DNA from: Bacteroidales bacterium | GTDB lineage: Bacteria > Bacteroidota > Bacteroidia > Bacteroidales > UBA932 | Assembly: GCA_024683255.1 (NCBI GenBank) | Contig: JAIKYL010000239.1 | Span: forward strand, 1-10,141 | Reading direction: 5' to 3' | DNA: 10,141 nucleotides | In this document: positions 5,871 through 10,141 of the stretch, piece by piece | Layout of the letters: the number at the start of each line of letters is the position of its first letter | Position numbering within the stretch: position 1 is the stretch's first letter | Notes under the pieces: model-generated | Seen by the model: only the letters and a program-made list of their open reading frames with translations | Told to the model about the DNA's origin: nothing | Databases searched by the model: none | Made by a program: the position numbers and the translations under genes

Positions 5871-6467
5871 ATGAAGGTTACAAAGGCCGTTTTTGCAGGC
5901 AGCTGCACGCGGGTGGGGCAGAAACCCCAGCTGCGGCTGCCGGAATTTGCATTTATCGGCCGGAGCAATGTGGGAAAGAGCTCCCTCATCAACATGCTCA
6001 CGGGAAACGGCAAGTTGGCAAAAACTTCCCAGACTCCCGGTAAAACCCAGTTGGTGAACCATTTCCTCATCAACGACAAGTGGTATCTGGTGGATCTTCC
6101 CGGATACGGCTATGCCAAACTCCCGGACAAGGACCGGGCACGGCTCCGCCACATTATCTGGGATTACATCAACCACTCGGAAGAGTTAGTGATGTTAATG
6201 GTGCTCATAGACAGCCGCCATCCCATGCAGGAGGTGGACCTCCGCTTCATCTCGGAACTGGGGGAGAAGGGCATTCCCTTCGGCCTCATCTTTACCAAGG
6301 CCGATAAGCAGGGGACATCGGCCCTTCAGAACCAGGTGGAGGAGAACAAGGAGCGCCTGCTGGTGGACTGGGAGGAACTGCCGCCCTGCTTTGTGTCTTC
6401 CTCGGTTACCGGCCAGGGAAAGGAAGAAATACTGGATTATATTGGATCTATTCTCTCTAACTTATGA
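5871..6467 (+). CDS. engB: Ribosome-biogenesis GTPase YsxC/EngB
   Basis: A 198-residue TRAFAC-class GTPase of the EngB/YihA/YsxC family, which acts in the cytoplasm in late assembly of the large ribosomal subunit. All G motifs are present: G1 GRSNVGKS (30-37), G2 Thr around residue 55 in TSQTPGKTQ, G3 DLPGYGYAK (75-83), G4 TKAD (142-145) and G5 SSVTGQGK (177-184). Length and the single G domain are normal. The start at 5871 is chosen because it follows a promoter and gives a standard N terminus; a TTG nine codons upstream is inside the promoter. It is the first of five packed plus-strand genes, and its stop is part of an ATGA overlap with prs. Confidence 0.95.
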   Translation: MKVTKAVFAGSCTRVGQKPQLRLPEFAFIGRSNVGKSSLINMLTGNGKLAKTSQTPGKTQLVNHFLINDKWYLVDLPGYGYAKLPDKDRARLRHIIWDYINHSEELVMLMVLIDSRHPMQEVDLRFISELGEKGIPFGLIFTKADKQGTSALQNQVEENKERLLVDWEELPPCFVSSSVTGQGKEEILDYIGSILSNL

Positions 6468-7459
6468 TAAATGATGTCCATAAGCACCGCCTGGCGGTGT
6501 TTTCCTGCGAGGCAAGCCGATATTTTGCCGAAAAGGTCGTAGAGGCCATGAACCGTATGAAGAGCCCGGAGGATCCGGACGTGGTCCTGGGCGGCCTGGA
6601 ATGTGCCCGTTTCAGCGACGGTGAATTCCAGCCGTCTTTCTCGGAGAGTGTGCGCGGAGCCACCTGCTTCATCATCCAGTCCACATTCCCGCCCACGGAC
6701 AACCTCATGGAGCTCCTGCTCACCATCGATGCCGCCAAACGTGCATCGTCTAACAAGGTCATTGCCGTTATCCCGTATTATGGCTGGGCCCGGCAGGACC
6801 GTAAGGACAAGCCGCGCGTATCCATCGGCGCCAAGCTGGTGGCCAATATGCTCAAGGTGGCCGGTACGGACGCCCTCATGACCTGCGACTTGCATGCAGA
6901 CCAGATCCAGGGCTTCTTCGACTTCCCGGTGAACCACCTTTATGCCAGCTACGACTTCCTTTTCATCCTCAAGAAGCTCCAGAAGCAGTTCAAGGACACC
7001 CTCACGCTGGCGGCCCCGGACATGGGCGGCGCCAAGCGCGTGAACGCATATGCCAAACACCTGCACACGCCCGTCGTGATCTGCCACAAGACCCGTGCAA
7101 GGGCCAATGTGGTGGAGAAGATAGTGCCCATCGGCGAGGTGGAAGGCCGTGACATCGTTATCATTGACGACATCATTGATACCGCGGGCACCCTCACGGA
7201 GGCCGCCAATGTGCTCCTTAGCCGCGGCGCCAACAGTGTCCGCGCCTTTGCCACCCATCCGGTTCTTTCCGGTCCGGCCTACGAGCGCATAGACAAGAGC
7301 GCCCTCACGGAGGTTTATGTAACGGATACCATTCCGCTGGATCCTGCCAAGAAGGAACTCCAGGGCAAATTCCGCGTGGTCTCCATGGCGGAAACCTTCG
7401 CCCGCATGATGCTCCGCGTGTACAATTACCAACCCATCTCCTCAGAGTTCCCGCTATAG
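6464..7459 (+). CDS. prs: Ribose-phosphate pyrophosphokinase (PRPP synthetase)
   Basis: Makes PRPP from ribose 5-phosphate and ATP for purine, pyrimidine, NAD, His and Trp synthesis. The 331-residue protein is slightly longer than the common 310-320, mainly through an extended N terminus before ARFSDGEF (48-55). Conserved blocks in order are PYYGWARQDRK (105-114) for ATP, DLHADQIQGFF (142-152) with the catalytic His144, PDMGG (185-189), and the PRPP loop DDIIDTAGT (235-243). THPVLSG (264-270) follows. The usual DKRR.PRANV segment appears as CHKTRARANV (207-216), so basic residues are kept but the leading Asp is not. It overlaps engB by 4 nt and the next gene by one base, so it is in the same transcript. 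Identification is secure. Confidence 0.95.
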   Translation: MINDVHKHRLAVFSCEASRYFAEKVVEAMNRMKSPEDPDVVLGGLECARFSDGEFQPSFSESVRGATCFIIQSTFPPTDNLMELLLTIDAAKRASSNKVIAVIPYYGWARQDRKDKPRVSIGAKLVANMLKVAGTDALMTCDLHADQIQGFFDFPVNHLYASYDFLFILKKLQKQFKDTLTLAAPDMGGAKRVNAYAKHLHTPVVICHKTRARANVVEKIVPIGEVEGRDIVIIDDIIDTAGTLTEAANVLLSRGANSVRAFATHPVLSGPAYERIDKSALTEVYVTDTIPLDPAKKELQGKFRVVSMAETFARMMLRVYNYQPISSEFPL

Positions 7460-7704
7460 TGAAAACCTTCCTCGCAGCCATCATTTTCGTGGGCCTGGCC
7501 GTTATTCTGCTGGGCGTGAATATCTTCTTTTTCCGTCGGCCTTTCCCGGACGGAGAGATATCCACCAATCCGGAAATGCAGAAGCGGGGAATCAAATGCG
7601 CCAAACAGGAGGAAATGGAAATGCTGGCCGCCCAAAAGAAAGGAAAGGGAATCTGCAGCGGCAACGAATCGGAGGCCTGTGCCTCCTGTGCCTTAAGGAA
7701 ATGA
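7459..7704 (+). CDS. Small single-span membrane protein with four cysteines
   Basis: I cannot assign a function. The 81-residue product starts at a GTG that shares its first base with the last base of the prs stop codon; no ATG occurs in frame until codon 40. Residues 4-25 form one hydrophobic segment. Arg-Arg follows at 26-27, which by the positive-inside rule would put the tail in the cytoplasm. The hydrophilic tail contains the block KRGIKCA (42-49) and a cysteine-rich end, with cysteines at 48, 66, 74 and 77 (the last pair is CASC). An RGI.C element after a single membrane span recalls a family of short Bacteroidales membrane proteins of unknown role; that is recall, not a search result. 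One base separates it from the lipid kinase gene. Metal binding or a thiol role is possible but unproven. Confidence 0.75.
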   Translation: MKTFLAAIIFVGLAVILLGVNIFFFRRPFPDGEISTNPEMQKRGIKCAKQEEMEMLAAQKKGKGICSGNESEACASCALRK

Positions 7705-7705
7705 T

Positions 7706-8596
7706 ATGCCCCGCAAGATCAGCTTCATAGTTAATCCCATCTCGGGGCTGAATGACAAGTCGCAGGTGCTCTCCGCCATTGTGAAGTACCTGGATTTCTC
7801 CCTGTACCAGCCGGAGGTGCTGTTCACTTCCAGGCCCATGGAAGCGGAGGATCTGGCCCGGGAATGCCGTGGTGGAATTGTGGTGGCGGTCGGCGGAGAC
7901 GGAACCGTGAACGAGGTGGCCCGGGGCCTGGTGGGAAGCGGAAAAACCCTGGGGATCATCCCCTGCGGCAGCGGAGACGGCCTGGCCCTGCATCTGGGTA
8001 TCAGCCGCACGCCGGCGCAGGCCATCCAAACGCTCAACCAGGGTAACGTGGTGTCCATCGACGTGGCCCGAATGAACGGGGAGCCCTTCTTCTGCACGGC
8101 CGGTTTCGGCCTGGACGCCCGGGTGAGCATGGAATTCGCCCGTTCCACCCGAAGGGGTCTTCCCCGCTACATTTCCCTGGCCTGGGAGGAGTGGCAGCAG
8201 CACGCCCTGGCCGATTATCGCATCTCGTCGCCCAAGGGGGAACTCTGGGCGGGGAAAGCGGTGTTCGTGACCGTGGCCAATGCCAATCAGTGGGGCAATC
8301 AGGCCCGTATCGCCCCCATGGCCTCCCTTCGGGACGGCCTGCTGGATGTGGTGGTGGTGAATCCTTTCTCCACGCTGGAGATTCCGGACCTGGCCACCCG
8401 CCTCATGACCGGCCGCGCTCCAACCAGCAAGCATTTCCTTCATTTCAGCGGTTCGCAGTTTCATATCAGCCGCAGCGGAGCAGGGGCCGTGCATTACGAC
8501 GGAAGCCCCTTCGATGCGGGGACGGAATTTGACCTTGAGGTGCAGCCCAGGATGTTGCAAGTTATTGTTCCTCATTCCAAGGTCAGTCACATTTAG
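7706..8596 (+). CDS. Diacylglycerol kinase family lipid kinase (YegS/BmrU-like)
   Basis: A 296-residue soluble or membrane-associated lipid kinase that would phosphorylate diacylglycerol or a related lipid alcohol with ATP, giving phosphatidate. FIVNPISG (7-14) opens the nucleotide-binding domain. The kinase signature VGGDGTVNEV is at 62-71. GSGDGLALHL (88-97) occupies the place of the usual GTGND or GSGNG motif, with Asp where Asn is more common. The C-terminal beta-sandwich domain shows TAGFGLDARVS (131-141), ANANQWGNQARIAP (191-204), DGLLDV (210-215) and HYDGSP (263-268). Substrate cannot be told from sequence; diacylglycerol, ceramide-like sphingoid lipids or undecaprenol are alternatives. 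The start lies one base after the previous stop. The following gene encodes a phosphoethanolamine transferase, whose by-product is diacylglycerol. Confidence 0.88.
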   Translation: MPRKISFIVNPISGLNDKSQVLSAIVKYLDFSLYQPEVLFTSRPMEAEDLARECRGGIVVAVGGDGTVNEVARGLVGSGKTLGIIPCGSGDGLALHLGISRTPAQAIQTLNQGNVVSIDVARMNGEPFFCTAGFGLDARVSMEFARSTRRGLPRYISLAWEEWQQHALADYRISSPKGELWAGKAVFVTVANANQWGNQARIAPMASLRDGLLDVVVVNPFSTLEIPDLATRLMTGRAPTSKHFLHFSGSQFHISRSGAGAVHYDGSPFDAGTEFDLEVQPRMLQVIVPHSKVSHI

Positions 8597-8602
8597 ACGG
8601 AT

Positions 8603-10123
8603 ATGTTCTTCAAGAAGAAAATAAAGTTATCTACATACAGTCTGGTCCTCAGCCTTTTCACGCTGGTGGCTTTTCACATTCCTTTCTTTACACATATGTC
8701 GCGTCATCTGGAAGGCGGTTTCAACAGCGTGATGCTGGTGGGAATGGCCGTTCTGGTGATGTTGGGATTGAATTTTCTGCTGTATTACCTATTGGCCTGG
8801 CTGGGCCGTTTCGTGGGAAAATGCCTCATTGCTCTCACCTTTCTGGCCGATGCGGTCATGCTCATCGGCGTAGCCAAATTCAACGTCCTGGTCACGGACG
8901 AGTTAATGAGCGCTGCGTTAAATACCCGGGTTTCGGAGGTTGAAGGCTTTTTCTCCTGGGAACTGTTCGCCTATATGTTCTTCTTCGGGATACTGCCTGC
9001 CATCTATGCGATTGCCCGGAAGGTGGAATACGGTTCCTGGAAGCGCATGCTGGGAAGCGCGGGTATTGCGCTGGGAGTGATCCTGGCGGCCGTTTTCGGC
9101 AATATGAAGAATTGGCCGTGGGTGGACCGCAATTCCACGGAGCTGGGCGGTCTCGTTGCGCCCTGGTCCTATATTGTAAACTCTGTCCGCCATTTTCAGA
9201 ACGAGCGGCAGAGAAACCAGAAAGAGATTCTGTTGCCGGATGCCACAGCCGTGTCGGACAGCCGGGACGTGTGTGTGCTGTTCATCGGCGAATCGGTCCG
9301 GCGGGACCGTTTCTCCCTGTTGGGATATCCCCGGGAGACCAACCGCTACACCGCGGCCGACAGCGTGAAGGCCTATAATGCCGTTTCATCTGCCACTTAT
9401 ACCATCGCCGGCGTAAAGGCCATCCTGGAACCGGAGGAAGACCCTAAACTGTACGAGATCCTGCCCAACTACCTGCAGCGGACGGGCGTGGACGTGTGGT
9501 GGAGAACCTGCAACTGGGGCGAACCCCCGGTACATACCGCCAATTATTTTACCGCCGACCAGTTGAAGGCGCGCTATCCCAAGGCCGATGCCCGTTACGA
9601 CGGGCTCCTGCTGGAAGGCCTCCGGGAGGATATTGCAGGCAGCGACAGCACCAAGGTGTTTGTGGTTATCCATGCGTATACCAGCCACGGCCCCTCTTAC
9701 AACACCAATTATCCGCCGGAATTTGAGGTGTTTACGCCTGTGTGCAACACCGCGGAGATGTCCAAGACCAGCCGAGAGGAATTGGACAACGCGTACGACA
9801 ATACCATAGTCTATACGGACTGGCTGGTGCATCAGGTCATTGAGGTGCTCCGAAGTTTCCCGGACCGCCGAACCTGCCTGCTCTTTATCTCGGACCACGG
9901 AGAGTCCCTGGGTGAGAACAACGTCTATATGCACGGCCTGCCTTATTCCATGGCTCCCAGGGAGCAGGTGGAGATTCCCATGCTGGTGTGGTCATCGGAT
10001 AAGTCCCTGCAGTATAAAGACTTGCCGGAAGTGGGTCAGCACTATGTCTATCACAGCGTACTTCGTTTCTTCGGCATAGAAAGTCCCGTCTTTAACGAAG
10101 ATTTGTGTATCTTTGCACCCTAA
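8603..10123 (+). CDS. Phosphoethanolamine transferase, EptA/Mcr family
   Basis: Inner-membrane enzyme that moves phosphoethanolamine from phosphatidylethanolamine, most likely to lipid A; in other bacteria this lowers negative charge and polymyxin binding. Of 506 residues, the N-terminal part has about five membrane segments (roughly 12-30, 42-64, 72-92, 118-137, 150-167), then a periplasmic alkaline-phosphatase-fold domain. Zinc and catalytic residues follow the family: Glu230 in FIGESVRRDRFS, a probable nucleophile Thr265 in SSATYT, His362 in SHGPSY, Asp431-His432 in SDHGESLGEN, and His444 in YMHGLPYSMAP. The usual SCGT nucleophile motif is SSAT here, and disulfide cysteines of proteobacterial EptA/Mcr are mostly missing. 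It starts six bases after the lipid kinase stop. Its last codons contain a promoter for the next gene. Another acceptor, such as a glycan or other lipid, is possible. Confidence 0.88.
   Translation: MFFKKKIKLSTYSLVLSLFTLVAFHIPFFTHMSRHLEGGFNSVMLVGMAVLVMLGLNFLLYYLLAWLGRFVGKCLIALTFLADAVMLIGVAKFNVLVTDELMSAALNTRVSEVEGFFSWELFAYMFFFGILPAIYAIARKVEYGSWKRMLGSAGIALGVILAAVFGNMKNWPWVDRNSTELGGLVAPWSYIVNSVRHFQNERQRNQKEILLPDATAVSDSRDVCVLFIGESVRRDRFSLLGYPRETNRYTAADSVKAYNAVSSATYTIAGVKAILEPEEDPKLYEILPNYLQRTGVDVWWRTCNWGEPPVHTANYFTADQLKARYPKADARYDGLLLEGLREDIAGSDSTKVFVVIHAYTSHGPSYNTNYPPEFEVFTPVCNTAEMSKTSREELDNAYDNTIVYTDWLVHQVIEVLRSFPDRRTCLLFISDHGESLGENNVYMHGLPYSMAPREQVEIPMLVWSSDKSLQYKDLPEVGQHYVYHSVLRFFGIESPVFNEDLCIFAP
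10108..10120 (+). promoter_or_regulatory. Promoter -7 element for the gene leaving the window
   Basis: TATCTTTG at 10108-10115 fits TAnnTTTG and is followed by CACCC, the same extension as at 2573 and 2908. The element lies inside the last codons of the phosphoethanolamine transferase gene and ends just before its stop. The expected transcript start near 10119 would leave a leader of about 17 nt before the ATG at 10136. I see no clear -33 box at standard spacing. Confidence 0.65.
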
Positions 10124-10135
10124 AATGTAATTATT

Positions 10136-10141
10136 ATGGCC
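10136..10141 (+). CDS. Start of an unidentified gene cut by the window end
   Basis: Only ATG GCC is visible, so nothing can be said about the product. The call rests on a promoter-like TATCTTTG 20 bases upstream and an A+T-rich leader, a spacing like that at engB and alr. An earlier ATG at 10125 is immediately followed by TAA and cannot open a gene. Confidence 0.4.

Noticed and set aside
6437..7432. 331-codon open frame on the minus strand opposite prs
   Set aside because: It mirrors prs almost exactly, has no recognisable domain and is rich in His/Gly/Val as expected of an antisense frame in G+C-rich DNA. prs has all of its catalytic motifs.
7592..8590. 332-codon open frame on the minus strand opposite the lipid kinase
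   Set aside because: Low-complexity His/Arg/Gly composition typical of antisense reading; the plus-strand kinase is clear.
7459..10123. A novel defence or secondary-metabolite system in the small-Cys/lipid kinase/transferase run
   Set aside because: No nuclease, protease sensor, toxin, carrier protein or scaffold enzyme is present; the recognisable genes fit ordinary envelope lipid metabolism.
1..10141. CRISPR arrays, insertion sequences, attachment sites or direct repeats
   Set aside because: No repeated units, terminal inverted repeats, transposase or integrase motifs were seen; the only repeated block is the short promoter-like 13-mer.

Overview
This window is a compact piece of a Bacteroidales chromosome, most likely from an uncultured gut-type lineage with fairly high G+C (my visual estimate is 55-60%). 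Three things support this. The promoters are of the Bacteroidetes form TAnnTTTG, not TATAAT. The protein families have a Bacteroidetes flavour: a signal-peptide double thioredoxin protein, a stand-alone Alr, a GSGxG-type lipid kinase and an EptA-like transferase. Strong Shine-Dalgarno sites are largely absent. I found no mobile element, CRISPR array, phage gene, toxin-antitoxin pair or obvious transferred island. This is mainly housekeeping and envelope biology.

Layout. (1) Positions 1-2572, plus strand: ung, coaD and a secreted protein with two thioredoxin modules, joined by two 4-nt ATGA overlaps. (2) Positions 2573-2816: a promoter that abuts the start codon of a 76-residue ribbon-helix-helix-like protein, followed by a convergent tRNA-Gln(UUG) gene on the minus strand (2826-2896) with its own promoter. 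(3) Positions 2942-4802: a membrane zinc metallopeptidase of the YugP type (minus) and alanine racemase (plus), divergent from a 73-bp region with two back-to-back promoters. (4) Positions 4799-5804: tadA and a DJ-1/PfpI gene form a minus-strand pair; the DJ-1 gene overlaps alr tail to tail by 4 nt. (5) Positions 5871-10123: a second divergent promoter drives five tightly packed plus-strand genes: engB (ysxC), prs, a small four-cysteine membrane protein, a diacylglycerol-kinase-family lipid kinase and a phosphoethanolamine transferase. (6) A further promoter begins inside the last codons of the transferase and points to a gene of which only ATG GCC is visible. No gene-free stretch reaches 300 bases.

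How the genes work together. The first run mixes DNA repair, CoA synthesis and periplasmic disulfide or redox chemistry. The long plus-strand run starts with ribosome assembly and PRPP supply and ends with envelope lipid genes. The lipid kinase next to the transferase is the most suggestive link, because transfer of phosphoethanolamine from phosphatidylethanolamine releases diacylglycerol, which such a kinase could recycle.

The most interesting non-gene signals are: three promoters whose -7 element lies only 4-5 nt from the start codon (apparently leaderless mRNAs); a 13-nt extended promoter block shared by three sites; and a scarcity of TCGA that coincides with a marked preference for the Ile codon ATA directly before Asp/Glu codons.
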